Source of the DNA: Thermomonas sp.
GTDB taxonomy: Bacteria; Pseudomonadota; Gammaproteobacteria; Xanthomonadales; Xanthomonadaceae
Assembly (NCBI RefSeq): GCF_029945965.1
Contig: NZ_JAQSDO010000006.1
Location: forward strand, 124,001-188,000
DNA: 64,000 bases
Direction: 5' to 3'
Each line of letters starts with the position of its first letter. The stretch's first letter is position 1. This document shows positions 49,346-58,271 of the stretch, piece after piece. The notes beneath the pieces are model-generated. The model did no database searches. It had not been told where the DNA came from and saw only the letters and a list, made by a program, of their open reading frames with translations. A program made the translations under genes and the position numbers.

Positions 49346-50230
49346 ATGAAACGTAAAGGCATTGTCCTCGCCGGCGGCTCCGGCACCCGGCTATATCCGA
49401 TCACCAAGGCGATCAGCAAGCAGCTGCTGCCGGTGTACGACAAGCCAATGATCTATTACCCGCTCAGCGTGCTGATGCTGGCGGGGATCCGCGAGGTGTT
49501 GATCATCAACACACCGCACGAGCAGGCACTGTTCCAGCATCTGCTTGGCGATGGTTCGCAATGGGGGATGCAGATCGAGTACGCCGTGCAACCCAGCCCG
49601 GATGGACTGGCACAGGCGTTCATCATCGGTCGCGAGTTCCTGGCCGGTGGGCCGAGTTGCCTGGTACTGGGCGACAACATCTTCTATGGCCATGGACTGA
49701 CCGAACTGTTGCAGCGCGCCGACGCGCGCGAAGACGGCGCCACGGTGTTCGGTTACTGGGTGCGTGACCCGGATCGCTACGGCGTGGCCGAGTTCGATGC
49801 GGTCGGCAAGGTCATCGGACTGGAAGAAAAGCCGGAAAAACCAAAGTCGAACTACGCGGTCACCGGCCTGTATTTCTACGATGGCCGCGCCTGCGATTTC
49901 GCTGCCTCGTTAGAGCCGTCACCGCGTGGCGAACTGGAAATCACCGACCTCAACCGCTGCTATCTGCAAGACGGTTCGATGCAGCTGGAAAAGATGGGTC
50001 GCGGCTATGCCTGGCTGGATACCGGCACCCATGAGTCGCTGGTCGAGGCCTCGACGTATATCGAGACCATCGAGAAGCGCCAGGGCCTGCGCGTGTGCTG
50101 CCCGGAAGAAATCGCCTGGTACAACGACTGGATCGACGCCGACCAGTTGCGCTCGCTTGCTCAGCCGCTGTCCAAGAGCGGCTACGGTCAGTACCTGCTG
50201 GGACTGCTCGAGCACGGTCGCGTCGGATGA
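49346..50230 (+). CDS. rfbA: Glucose-1-phosphate thymidylyltransferase
   Basis: Makes dTDP-glucose from dTTP and glucose-1-phosphate. It has 294 residues, with the nucleotidyl-transfer signature [13 protein letters not shown] near residue 8 and the [10 protein letters not shown] substrate loop. Feedback inhibition by dTDP-rhamnose is typical of the family. The ATG at 49346 gives the family N-terminus [11 protein letters not shown]; a GTG at 49337 would add three residues. Its end overlaps rfbC (ATGA). Confidence 0.95.
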   Translation: MKRKGIVLAGGSGTRLYPITKAISKQLLPVYDKPMIYYPLSVLMLAGIREVLIINTPHEQALFQHLLGDGSQWGMQIEYAVQPSPDGLAQAFIIGREFLAGGPSCLVLGDNIFYGHGLTELLQRADAREDGATVFGYWVRDPDRYGVAEFDAVGKVIGLEEKPEKPKSNYAVTGLYFYDGRACDFAASLEPSPRGELEITDLNRCYLQDGSMQLEKMGRGYAWLDTGTHESLVEASTYIETIEKRQGLRVCCPEEIAWYNDWIDADQLRSLAQPLSKSGYGQYLLGLLEHGRVG

Positions 50231-50787
50231 AGGTCATTGCGACCAAACTGCCGGGCTGCGTGGTGATCGAGCCGGCGGTATTCGGCGACGAGCGCGGCTA
50301 TTTCTATGAAAGCTGGAACGCGGTGCGTTTCGCCGAGCATGGCCTGCCCACCAGTTTCGTCCAGCACAACGTGTCGCGATCCCAACGCGGCGTATTGCGC
50401 GGCCTGCATTACCAATGGCCGGGCAATGCGCAAGGCAAGCTGGTCAGTGTGCTGGAAGGCGAGGTTTATGACGTGGCGGTGGATATCCGCCGCGATTCAC
50501 CGACGTTCGGACAACATGCAGCAGCGATCCTGAGCGCTGACAACAAGCGGCATTTCTGGGTTCCGGAAGGCTTCGCCCACGGCTTCCTGACCCTGAGCGA
50601 GACTGCGTTGTTTACCTATCTGTGCACCGCGCCCTTCGACCGCGACAGTGACAACTCGCTGCGCTGGGACGATCCACAATTGGCTATCAATTGGCCGTTG
50701 GCTGAAGTGTCGTTGTCGGGCAAGGATGCGGTAGCGCCATTGTTGGCCGACGTGCCTGCCGAGTGCCTGCCAACTTACATCGCATGA
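50227..50787 (+). CDS. rfbC: dTDP-4-dehydrorhamnose 3,5-epimerase
   Basis: A 186-residue cupin epimerase. The catalytic His lies in VLRGLHYQW and the active-site Tyr region in [10 protein letters not shown]; the [15 protein letters not shown] segment is conserved. It inverts C3 and C5 of the 4-keto sugar. The ATG at 50227 overlaps rfbA by four bases and the end overlaps rfbD by four, a fully coupled operon. Confidence 0.95.
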   Translation: MKVIATKLPGCVVIEPAVFGDERGYFYESWNAVRFAEHGLPTSFVQHNVSRSQRGVLRGLHYQWPGNAQGKLVSVLEGEVYDVAVDIRRDSPTFGQHAAAILSADNKRHFWVPEGFAHGFLTLSETALFTYLCTAPFDRDSDNSLRWDDPQLAINWPLAEVSLSGKDAVAPLLADVPAECLPTYIA

Positions 50788-51695
50788 GGGTCTTGCTGCT
50801 TGGCGGCAATGGCCAGGTCGGGCGCGAACTGCGGCGCAGCCTGCCTGCACTGGGTGAAGTGATCGTCGCCACGCGTGATGGTGAAGATGCCGATGTAGTT
50901 GCGGATTTCAACCGGCCGGAATCGCTCGCTGCGCTGATCGAAGCCATCGTGCCGGATGTTGTAGTCAATGCCGCGGCTTATACCGCTGTGGACAAGGCCG
51001 AAACCGACTCCGACGTTGCATTCCGCATCAATGCAGAAGCGCCAACGGCGATTGCGCAGGCGTGCAAAGCAGCGGATGCGCTGCTGGTGCATTTCTCGAC
51101 CGACTATGTGTTCGATGGGCAGGCTTCGCGTGCGTACCTCGAAGATGATGTGACTGCGCCATTGGGTGTTTACGGTGCAAGCAAATTGGCAGGCGAACAG
51201 GCGATCCGCGACAGCGGCGCGCGCCACGCGATCCTGCGTACGGCTTGGGTATACGCGGCGCACGGCAAGAACTTCCTGCTGACCATGCTGCGACTGGCAG
51301 GCGAGCGTGATGAACTGCGCGTGGTCGCCGACCAGTTAGGCGCGCCTACGCCGGCCGCATGGATCGCCGATGCGACAAAGGATCTGTTGCGACGGGGCGT
51401 GGTGGAATCCGGCACCTGGCATCTGACTACGTGTGGCGAGACCAACTGGCACGCATTCGCCAGCGCGATCATCGACGATGCATATGAACTCGGGTTGCTG
51501 CAGCGCAAGCCAGTCGTGTTGCCGATCACCACCGCCGACTATCCGACGCCTGCGTGCCGGCCGGCATATTCGGTGCTGGATTCCGCGCGCCTGCAACGGG
51601 ACTTCGGCATCGTGCCGCCGGGCTGGCGCGATGGGCTGAAGCAGACGCTTGCGGAGCTCGTGGAGCAAAGAGCAGCACAAAAGGGGTCAGAGTGA
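50784..51695 (+). CDS. rfbD: dTDP-4-dehydrorhamnose reductase, C-terminus derived from a repeat
   Basis: Final step to dTDP-L-rhamnose, 303 residues. The NAD(P) motif LLLGGNGQVGREL is near the N-terminus, with STDYVFDG and the YGASKLAGEQ catalytic motif. The last residues (QKGSE) and the stop codon lie inside the left arm of an inverted-repeat element at 51678-51763. The normal domain ends about ten residues earlier, so activity is probably unaffected. It overlaps rfbC by four bases. Confidence 0.94.
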   Translation: MRVLLLGGNGQVGRELRRSLPALGEVIVATRDGEDADVVADFNRPESLAALIEAIVPDVVVNAAAYTAVDKAETDSDVAFRINAEAPTAIAQACKAADALLVHFSTDYVFDGQASRAYLEDDVTAPLGVYGASKLAGEQAIRDSGARHAILRTAWVYAAHGKNFLLTMLRLAGERDELRVVADQLGAPTPAAWIADATKDLLRRGVVESGTWHLTTCGETNWHAFASAIIDDAYELGLLQRKPVVLPITTADYPTPACRPAYSVLDSARLQRDFGIVPPGWRDGLKQTLAELVEQRAAQKGSE

Positions 51696-51763
51696 ATTTC
51701 CTGCTGGCCAGAATCGGTTTCCGCGATTTTCCTGGTCAGGAAACTTCACTCTGACCCCTTTTG
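51678..51763. mobile_element. Non-autonomous inverted-repeat element (GGGGTCAGAGT type), copy 1
   Basis: Perfect 19-base arms CAAAAGGGGTCAGAGTGAA (51678-51696) and its complement (51745-51763) flank 48 bases. TTTCCTG/CAGGAAA inner arms extend the stem. It lies where rfbD and the convergent acyltransferase meet, and supplies the TGA of both. Similar GGGGTCAGAGT repeats are, as I recall, dispersed near IS200-like REP-associated transposases; no transposase is in view. A second copy is at 58666-58753. Confidence 0.72.
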
Positions 51764-52846
51764 TGCGGCAGCGGCACGTTGAGCGACGTCAGCCTGCGCC
51801 GCAACCGGCGATGCCTGAGGGCCACGTGCGACCCAGCGTTTCTTCAGGCGCAATGCCGGGCGTTCGATCAGGAACCATGACAGCGCGGCGCAGGCAATCG
51901 CGATGGTGGTGGCGATGATGATGTTTCCGGCAACCGACTTGCCCCACGGCAGCATCCACGCCAGTTGCTGCGCGGGCCAGCCGTATAAATACAGCCCGTA
52001 GGAGAGGTCGGTGTGGCGGATCATCGGCAGCCTGACCTGTAGTGCGAGGTACAAGCTGCCGTAAGTCAGCAAGCCGAAGTAGGGCAGGTGCACCCATGGA
52101 CCACCGCGCAGGACCGCGAATGCAGCGAGCAACGCCAGCACGATCCAGCCCGACAGGCGAATGCGGTCGCGGTTCACCCATAGCAGGCTGCCGGTGACGA
52201 AGAAGGCGGTGCATTCGGCGTATTTCTGGATGTGATCGGGCAGTGGTGCGTAGTGCCAGGCCAGCGTATAGCCGACCAACAGGGCGAGCGCACAGAGCAC
52301 GGTGTAACGCTTCGGCGCGAGCAGCCCAAGCAGCCACGCGACCATCAACAGCAGGTAGAGCTTGGCTTCGATCGGCAGCGTCCACAGCGAACCGTTGACC
52401 ACATCCAGTGGATGCGTGGCGAACACGCCAGGCAACTGAAAGCGGCTGACCAGCAGCGACGCATTGACCAGGAAATAATTCCACGTCGTGGCTTGTGACC
52501 AATAGCCGGTGGCAGTGGTCAGCAGTGGGCCAAGCATGAACGTGGTCAGCCCCACGCACGCGATCAGTGCCGGCAGGATTCGCAATCCGCGAGATATCAA
52601 ATATCCACGCACGCTGTTGCGTTGCAGGCTGGCCGCAATCAGGAAGCCGCTGACCACGAAGAACATGTCCACGGCAATCGCGCCGGCGAAGCGGAACCCG
52701 GTCAGTCGGGCCAGCAGGTCCTGGCCGCTACTGCCGGTGATCGCCCAGGCATGTCCGTAAATCACCAGCCATGCCGCGACCAGACGCATCAGGTTGAAGT
52801 TGTTGCGTTGCGCGGCCCAGGCTTCGGCAATCGTGGGCGAACTCAT
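51746..52846 (-). CDS. Acyltransferase-3 family membrane protein (OafA/YrhL-like)
   Basis: A 366-residue polytopic protein of about ten hydrophobic helices. The N-terminal NFNLMRLVAAWLVIYGH and MFFVVSGFLIAASL are the signature of the family that O-acylates surface sugars. Its position behind a rhamnose pathway suggests a glycan substrate, which is inference. It ends in AAAAQKGSE: the last residues and stop come from the right arm of the repeat element at 51678-51763. Its start overlaps the VanY-type gene by four bases. Confidence 0.86.
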   Translation of the reverse strand: MSSPTIAEAWAAQRNNFNLMRLVAAWLVIYGHAWAITGSSGQDLLARLTGFRFAGAIAVDMFFVVSGFLIAASLQRNSVRGYLISRGLRILPALIACVGLTTFMLGPLLTTATGYWSQATTWNYFLVNASLLVSRFQLPGVFATHPLDVVNGSLWTLPIEAKLYLLLMVAWLLGLLAPKRYTVLCALALLVGYTLAWHYAPLPDHIQKYAECTAFFVTGSLLWVNRDRIRLSGWIVLALLAAFAVLRGGPWVHLPYFGLLTYGSLYLALQVRLPMIRHTDLSYGLYLYGWPAQQLAWMLPWGKSVAGNIIIATTIAIACAALSWFLIERPALRLKKRWVARGPQASPVAAQADVAQRAAAAQKGSE

Positions 52847-53661
52847 GCGGGTTGGTAGCACCAGTGCCACGGCTCGTAAACGATGCCGTGCAGGTTGTCG
52901 CGCGGATAGCTCATGGCGAAGCCGTGGTCGCCGGCATTGGTCTGCAGCCATGCAAACGCGGCGGTCTGTTCGAAGCTTTCCTCCGCAGGAGGTTCATCTG
53001 GTGCGCCGATATCCAGTGCCAGGCCGCCATGGTGTTCGGAAAAACCGGGTGCGGCGTTGACCGCGAGAATCTCATCGATGTCCAGTCCACGTGCCAGCTT
53101 TCGTTCGAAGATGCCTAATTGGTAGTCGTGACTTCGATAGCCGGAAATTGCTTCCAGCACCACATCGTCGCGCAATGCCGCATCGCGAAGGTGCAGCCAC
53201 GCGCGCGCTGCATCGAAGCGCAGCCACAGCGCACGCCGATAGCGGTCGAAGCCGGCAAACGCCAACCAATCCGGTTCTTCGACGATTCCAAGCCCGCTAC
53301 GTCGTGCATATGCGGCCTCATCCAGGCCAAGCGCGTCCAGCCGCTCGTGCAGGCCATGCAGTTCCAGTGTGCCGATGTGCTCAAGGCCGAAGCGCGCGTG
53401 GTCGGGCAGCGCATCCAGTGCATCGAGCGCGGCGTCCAGTCCGGCTTCGCGTTGCAGGTTCGGGATCAACGGCAACAGGCCGATGTCGAGTTCGGCCGCG
53501 AGATAGGTTCCGTCACGCTTGCGGCGCAAGACGTGCCGCGCGCGCGATAACGCCCGGGCGTCGAGGTTGCTGCGCGCGCGCAGCAGAGTCGCCGGCCAGA
53601 CTTCGATCTCGGCGGTGTTGACCAGCACGGTCTTCAGCGGCAGTGGTGGCAGTCGCGACAT
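52843..53661 (-). CDS. D-alanyl-D-alanine carboxypeptidase family protein (VanY/M15)
   Basis: A 272-residue protein whose C-terminal half is a zinc peptidase of the M15 family. The metal motifs are SEHHGGLALDIG (SxHxxGxAxD) and EPWHW near the end, with SGYRSHDYQ before. The N-terminal half, rich in Arg and Leu, has no motif I recognise, and no signal peptide is evident. It probably acts on D-Ala-terminated wall peptides. It overlaps the acyltransferase start and follows the PH-like gene by 29 bases. Confidence 0.83.
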   Translation of the reverse strand: MSRLPPLPLKTVLVNTAEIEVWPATLLRARSNLDARALSRARHVLRRKRDGTYLAAELDIGLLPLIPNLQREAGLDAALDALDALPDHARFGLEHIGTLELHGLHERLDALGLDEAAYARRSGLGIVEEPDWLAFAGFDRYRRALWLRFDAARAWLHLRDAALRDDVVLEAISGYRSHDYQLGIFERKLARGLDIDEILAVNAAPGFSEHHGGLALDIGAPDEPPAEESFEQTAAFAWLQTNAGDHGFAMSYPRDNLHGIVYEPWHWCYQPA

Positions 53662-53690
53662 GTGGCCAGCTTAACGCAGCGCCGAATGGC

Positions 53691-54266
53691 TTATGCGCGT
53701 CCGGCGCGGCCATCCATTGCGGCGCGCAGCGCATCCAGCAGCGCCTGTGGCCGTTCCACGCTCAACAGCAGTTGATCCGTGCCGTTGTGCAGTGGCAGCC
53801 ACAGCACGCGCTGGCGATCCGTGATCAGACAAAAGGCCTTGACCAGCTTGCCGCGCAGGCGGAAGTGGCCAGCGTGGAAACCGGGCAGCGACATGCCCAT
53901 GGTCTTGACTGCGGGTCGCAGGTCCATGCGCTCGGCAAGGTCGACCAGTCGTGCGTGGTCGAGGTCGATGTCGGCAATTGGCGTGCGCTCGCGGAACAGC
54001 GCGGCGCGCACGTCCAGCACGTGCCCGACCAATGTCACCGAGCGCCGTTTCATTGCAAAAAACAGCAGCGCCAGTACGACCGGAATAATCCCCAGTGCCG
54101 GTGAAACCTGCGTCAACCTATCCAGTGGCGGATTGCCAGACCAGAGCATGAAGCCAAGAGCAGCCAGCGGGACTACACCGCCGATCAGCACCAGGAATGC
54201 GATGGCATAGGTGGGCGGGGGAGTCACGGTGAAATTGCGCGTTGCCGGGCTGCGGTTGGCTTGCAT
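53691..54266 (-). CDS. Membrane protein with PH-like domain
   Basis: A 191-residue protein with two hydrophobic segments (about residues 20-42 and 57-72) followed by a cytoplasmic domain. The last part, LLLSVERPQALLDALRA, is typical of bacterial PH-like (bPH-type) membrane proteins. Function unknown. It lies 24 bases behind the hydrolase gene in a closely packed operon. Confidence 0.62.
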   Translation of the reverse strand: MQANRSPATRNFTVTPPPTYAIAFLVLIGGVVPLAALGFMLWSGNPPLDRLTQVSPALGIIPVVLALLFFAMKRRSVTLVGHVLDVRAALFRERTPIADIDLDHARLVDLAERMDLRPAVKTMGMSLPGFHAGHFRLRGKLVKAFCLITDRQRVLWLPLHNGTDQLLLSVERPQALLDALRAAMDGRAGRA

Positions 54267-54290
54267 GTTGGTCCTTTCAGAGACTGTCGC

Positions 54291-55706
54291 TTAGTGCGCC
54301 TTGACCCACGTTGCGACATCGTCGATCAGTTGCGCGTCGACATGGCCGGGATTGGCATATTCGGCGATGCTGCCTTCGCCCTCGCCAGCGATGCCGAGGT
54401 GGTTGAGCTTGTCATACAGCTTGAATTCGACCTTGGGGTTGTCGTGGAAGCCGCCGCGCCAGCGCTGCCAGTCGGCATCGACCACCTGGATATCGCGCGC
54501 GCCCTGCAGCAGCAGCATCGGCAGGTCGACCGACTTGGCTTCGGCGACCGGATCGACCGTGTCGATGCTGCGCCAATAGCCGGCCGGCATGCCCATCACG
54601 GTTTTGGTGGTCGTATCCGTCGCGACGTCACGAGTAGTGGCAACTTGCTGGAGGAGGGCGTTGATCGCATCGCGCTCGGTGTCGCTGGTCTTGCCATCAT
54701 CGAGTACGGCCAGGCGGCGGTTCTGTTCGATCAGGATGTCCAACAATGGCCGCGCCGGCGCGGCCATCAGCACCAGGCCGGCGACATGGCCTGACACCGC
54801 GGCGATGCGTGGCGCCATCAAGCCGCCCTGGCTATGTCCAAGCACGAATACCCGTGCCGGGTCGATGCCCTCAACCTTGCGCAGTGCATCCACGGCGAGC
54901 ACCGCGTCATTGGTGGTTTCCTCGTCGACGCCGAACACGCCACTGGCGAAATCCTGCGGCCGCGCCTTGGTGCGCTTCTCGTAGCGCAGTACCGCAACGC
55001 CCTGCGCAGCGAGCCCACGCGCGATGTCCATGAACGGCTTGTTGGGGCCGATGCTCTCGTCGCGGTCGTGCGGGCCAGAACCATGCACCAGCACCACGGC
55101 CGGGACGAGCTTGTTGGAAGCTTGAGCAACTCCCTTCGGCATAGTCAACGTGCCGGGCAGGGCGCGCTCACCCTCACCGACGCTGAGGTCGGTCTCGGTG
55201 TAGGGCGCGTCCTCGGTCACTGCAGCGGCTGGTGGCGCTTCCTCGGGCTGGATCAGGAAGCCCGAGATCTTGGCTTCCGCATCGATCGCGATTTTCGCCA
55301 CCAGCGCGGCCTTGGCGTAATGCAGCGGGATTTTCACCAGGGTCATTTCGCCCTGTTTCACGCTCGTTGCTTCCCCGCGACCTTGCGCTTCACCGGCCTG
55401 TGTCGGCAACGATTCCCACACCGCCTTCAGCTTCTCGGCCGGCACGGCTTGCGCCATCGTTGCGTTGAACATGGCCTCGGCCTGGGCATATTCGCCAGCA
55501 TCCAGATGGTCGAGCAACTGGATCGCCAGCGTGCTTGCATCGGCAGCAGGCAATGGTGCTTCCTGCGCGCGGGTGGTGCCGGACAGCAACAGGCCTGCGC
55601 CGAGCAGCAACACGGCGAACGACGCCAGCAGCAGGCGGGTGAGGATGCGCGCCATGCCCGAGCCTTGCCCATGGCGACGTTCGATCAGATGGACGATATG
55701 CAACAT
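54291..55706 (-). CDS. Exported alpha/beta hydrolase with N-terminal DUF3887-like domain
   Basis: A 471-residue protein. A hydrophobic segment (LLLASFAVLLLGAGLLLSG, about 26-44) is a signal or anchor. A small domain (about 50-120: LLDHLDAGEYAQAEAMFNATM) resembles the DUF3887 domain often fused to peptidase-like hydrolases. The catalytic domain has VLVHGSGPHDRDE, the nucleophile elbow GHSQGG, and late Asp/His in GARDIQVVD and LNHLG. Substrate unknown. The ATG at 55706 lies 23 bases after the DUF4177 gene. Confidence 0.83.
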   Translation of the reverse strand: MLHIVHLIERRHGQGSGMARILTRLLLASFAVLLLGAGLLLSGTTRAQEAPLPAADASTLAIQLLDHLDAGEYAQAEAMFNATMAQAVPAEKLKAVWESLPTQAGEAQGRGEATSVKQGEMTLVKIPLHYAKAALVAKIAIDAEAKISGFLIQPEEAPPAAAVTEDAPYTETDLSVGEGERALPGTLTMPKGVAQASNKLVPAVVLVHGSGPHDRDESIGPNKPFMDIARGLAAQGVAVLRYEKRTKARPQDFASGVFGVDEETTNDAVLAVDALRKVEGIDPARVFVLGHSQGGLMAPRIAAVSGHVAGLVLMAAPARPLLDILIEQNRRLAVLDDGKTSDTERDAINALLQQVATTRDVATDTTTKTVMGMPAGYWRSIDTVDPVAEAKSVDLPMLLLQGARDIQVVDADWQRWRGGFHDNPKVEFKLYDKLNHLGIAGEGEGSIAEYANPGHVDAQLIDDVATWVKAH

Positions 55707-55729
55707 GTTGGTTCTCCGCGAATGCCGTT

Positions 55730-55900
55730 TCAGGCATCTTTCTTGAGGTAGAGGTAGGCGTTCATGCCGACCTGGGTCACTGTCACCAGTTCCCAGCCCA
55801 TTGCGCCCAACGGTCCAAGTATCTCTTCGATCTGCTTGGGCTTCAGGCCCAGCCAGTACGGCTTGATCTGAACCACTTTGTAGTTCCAGCGACTGCTCAT
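55730..55900 (-). CDS. DUF4177 small protein
   Basis: A 56-residue protein beginning [14 protein letters not shown], with GPLGAMGWELVTV and a C-terminal NAYLYLKKDA. This WxYKVV...GWELV pattern is the DUF4177 domain. AAGGAA lies six bases before its ATG at 55900, which overlaps the stop of the ribbon-helix-helix gene (ATGA). Function unknown; its place directly after a DNA-binding protein suggests they work together. Confidence 0.78.
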   Translation of the reverse strand: MSSRWNYKVVQIKPYWLGLKPKQIEEILGPLGAMGWELVTVTQVGMNAYLYLKKDA

Positions 55901-56079
55901 TTCGATTCCTTGTGCGTGTCTTCAGCCTTGCCCTGCAGGCGCCCCGACTTGCGCAGGGCGTCGCGCAACACATACTCGATCTGTGCGTTGATGCTGCGAA
56001 GTTCATCGTCGGCCCAGCGCTGCGTCGCCGCCAGGACGTCGGCATTGATGCGCAGCGGATAGGCTTTCTTCTCAGCCAT
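55897..56079 (-). CDS. Arc-family ribbon-helix-helix DNA-binding protein
   Basis: A 60-residue protein. [20 protein letters not shown] supplies the antiparallel DNA-binding strand, followed by [20 protein letters not shown], the two dimerising helices of the Arc/MetJ/CopG fold. As a dimer of dimers it would bind half-sites about 11 bases apart. Two TGATATCA palindromes at that spacing lie upstream of the operon's first gene, so autoregulation is a strong inference. It overlaps DUF4177 by four bases. Confidence 0.82.
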   Translation of the reverse strand: MAEKKAYPLRINADVLAATQRWADDELRSINAQIEYVLRDALRKSGRLQGKAEDTHKESK

Positions 56080-56085
56080 GTGGAT

Positions 56086-56163
56086 TCACTTGCGCCGACG
56101 CCGGTGGGCGGCGATGGCGATGATGATGAATACGACAGCGACGGCGCCGAAAGTAGTCGTCAT
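56086..56163 (-). CDS. 25-residue single-span membrane peptide
   Basis: An ORF of [20 protein letters not shown] followed by a basic tail of Arg and Lys. It has one hydrophobic helix and a positive C-terminus, so an N-out orientation is predicted. It starts nine bases after the SPFH stop and ends six bases before the regulator ATG, filling the only gap between them. The ribosome site is weak. It may be a real small regulatory peptide or an accidental ORF. Confidence 0.45.
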   Translation of the reverse strand: MTTTFGAVAVVFIIIAIAAHRRRRK

Positions 56164-56172
56164 GGCCGCGGC

Positions 56173-57036
56173 TCAGTACAACGTGCCGGCATTGACGATC
56201 GGCTGGGTAGCACGATCGCTGCACAGGACCACCAGCAGGTTGCTGACCATGGCGGCCTTGCGCTCTTCGTCCAGTTGCACGACGCCGTTTTTCTTCAGTT
56301 CGTCCAGGGCCATTTCAACCATGCCAACCGCGCCGGCCACGATCCGCGTGCGTGCCGCAATAATTGCGTCGGCCTGCTGGCGCTGCAGCATCGCACCGGC
56401 GATTTCGGGGGCGTAAGCCAGGTGGCTGATGCGCGCATCGATCACCCGCACGCCGGCATCGGCCAGGCGCTCGCCCAGTTCATCGCGCAGGTGCTGCGAA
56501 ACTTCCGCGGCATGGCTGCGCAGCGCGATCTGGCCGTCAACGTGTTGATCGTACGGATAGCTGGTGGCCATCGTGCGCAGCGCCGATTCCGACTGGATGT
56601 GCACGAAGCTCTCGTAGTCGTCGACGTTGTAGACGGCTTCGGCCGAATCCACGACCTGCCAGACGATCACCGCGGCGATCTCGATCGGGCTGCCTCCAAG
56701 TTCATTGACCTTGAGCTTTCCGCTTTCGAAGTTGCGCACGCGCTGGCTGATTTTCTTCTTGGCATAGAAGGGGTTGTTCCAGCGCAGGCCGTTGTCGTGC
56801 ACGGTGCCGACGTACTTGCCGAACAGGGACAGCACCGCCGACTGGTTGGGTTCGACCATATACAGGCCGACCAGGCAGAAGCCGGAAGCCAGCGCCAGCA
56901 GTGCGCCGAACAGCACGAACAGGACGTCCTGGGCCTGCACGCCGATGATGATCAGGTAGACACCCACCAACATGCCGGCGAACAGGGCCAGCAGCATCGG
57001 GATGCCGGGAAGGGAGCGGATCGGGGTCTCTTTCAT
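56173..57036 (-). CDS. SPFH/Band 7 domain membrane protein
   Basis: A 287-residue protein with two N-terminal membrane spans (about 14-31 and 36-59) then an SPFH domain starting [17 protein letters not shown]. Central pattern [28 protein letters not shown] and a helical C-terminal part follow, as in slipins and stomatins that form membrane microdomains. The start at 57036 was chosen over 57087, where the operator palindromes would be coding. First gene of a long operon. Its function is unknown. Confidence 0.88.
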   Translation of the reverse strand: MKETPIRSLPGIPMLLALFAGMLVGVYLIIIGVQAQDVLFVLFGALLALASGFCLVGLYMVEPNQSAVLSLFGKYVGTVHDNGLRWNNPFYAKKKISQRVRNFESGKLKVNELGGSPIEIAAVIVWQVVDSAEAVYNVDDYESFVHIQSESALRTMATSYPYDQHVDGQIALRSHAAEVSQHLRDELGERLADAGVRVIDARISHLAYAPEIAGAMLQRQQADAIIAARTRIVAGAVGMVEMALDELKKNGVVQLDEERKAAMVSNLLVVLCSDRATQPIVNAGTLY

Positions 57037-57078
57037 GATCGTTCTCGCGTCAGGGCCCAAACAGTGGGTGCGCGATAG

Positions 57079-57097
57079 TGATATCAAAATGATATCA
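57079..57097. promoter_or_regulatory. Twin TGATATCA palindromes upstream of the SPFH operon
   Basis: TGATATCA at 57079-57086 and again at 57090-57097, separated by AAA: identical eight-base palindromes with centres 11 bases apart. They lie 43 bases before the SPFH ATG, in the promoter zone. The spacing equals that of half-sites in ribbon-helix-helix operators such as Arc. The operon encodes such a protein. Confidence 0.65.
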
Positions 57098-57204
57098 ATC
57101 TTTCAAGGGAATCCCGACGAACGGTTGTCCCGTTGGCGCAAATCGCGGCGAGGCACGACAGTTCGGTATCCACCGGAACTATTGCAATCCGCAATGACGC
57201 AGGC

Positions 57205-58116
57205 TCAACGCTCGGGGGTCAGGTAGAAGATCGGCGCGGGGTTGAACTCGCCGCTGGCGTACAGGCCGCCACCGCCCGCGCTCCAGGCCAGCGCTTCGGC
57301 CTGCGGGATCAAGGGCACGTCATGCGCTTCCGGATCGCGAGCGACGGCAGCGGCCCAGCCTTCACCAGCCTCGCGCCGGTAGAACAGCACGCTGCCATAG
57401 GTCAGTACCGCCAGCGTCTTGCCGTCGGGCGACACATCGGCTGCCGTGACCTGGCTGAACAGCTTGGCCATGCTCGGATCGCTGCGCTGCAGCTCCGGAT
57501 CGGCAGCTGGAACCCCGCTCAGGCGACCAATCCGGCGCGGCTCGCGCCATTCGGTTCCGGGATTGGCCAGCGGCAGCATGAAAAGTTCAGGTGGTTTGCG
57601 CTTCTTGGATATCAGCAGGATCTTGCCAGCCGCAGCATCCACTGCCACGGCCTCGCAGTCACGCGGTCCGTCCGGCCAGCGCGCGTGGATCGTCCAGGCT
57701 GGACGCAGCGTGCCGTTGGCCAGGCTGGTCGGTTCCTCGAATACATACAGGGTGATGCTCTTGCGCATGCCGCCGTTGTCGCCGGTGTCGGCGACCAGCA
57801 GATAGTGCTTGCCGTCGAGGTTGAAGCTGGCCAGGTCTTCCCAGTCGATGTTCTTCGCGCCCTCGACGTCGAAATGCGCAAGCTCCTGGCCGCGCAGGGA
57901 TATGGCATACAGCCGCGCGGGATTGCCGCTGTCGTTGATTGTCCACAGCACGTCCTCGTGTGCATGCGATGCGGCAAAGCCGCTGACTTCGTCCAGCTCC
58001 TTGCTGGTGATCAATCCGGCCAGGCGCGCGAAGGGCAGTGGCGCCGGCGCACACGCCGCCACGCACAGTGCCAGTGCGGCAAGGATCGACAGCCTCAGGG
58101 CGGGGCGGATCGGCAT
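57205..58116 (-). CDS. Putative lipoprotein, beta-propeller-like
   Basis: A 303-residue protein with lipobox VAAC after the segment LRLSILAALALC, then repeated strands (NIDWEDLASF, YLLVADTGDNG, VAVDAAAGKILLIS, DVSPDGKTLAVLTYG) that read as a six- or seven-bladed propeller with calcium-like DTGDNG and DPELQ loops. Similar proteins are annotated as esterase-like or phytase-like. No catalytic site is evident. The ATG at 58116 puts the lipobox at the right distance. Confidence 0.73.
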   Translation of the reverse strand: MPIRPALRLSILAALALCVAACAPAPLPFARLAGLITSKELDEVSGFAASHAHEDVLWTINDSGNPARLYAISLRGQELAHFDVEGAKNIDWEDLASFNLDGKHYLLVADTGDNGGMRKSITLYVFEEPTSLANGTLRPAWTIHARWPDGPRDCEAVAVDAAAGKILLISKKRKPPELFMLPLANPGTEWREPRRIGRLSGVPAADPELQRSDPSMAKLFSQVTAADVSPDGKTLAVLTYGSVLFYRREAGEGWAAAVARDPEAHDVPLIPQAEALAWSAGGGGLYASGEFNPAPIFYLTPER

Positions 58117-58271
58117 CCTTGAAGGATGGCATGGACGCACGACGCGGCACAGCCCCACGCAGATCGATCATCGGGCTCGGCTACACTCGAAACCAACAAG
58201 AAACCAGTGCCCTCGATGACGGTCGGAACATGTCGACGGTGGCCCTGCAACCAGGATGAAAAACCGAGCCC

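Noticed and set aside
55912..57078. 388-codon plus-strand frame across the SPFH region
   Set aside because: It is antisense to the SPFH and regulator genes, which are supported by clear domains and coupled starts.
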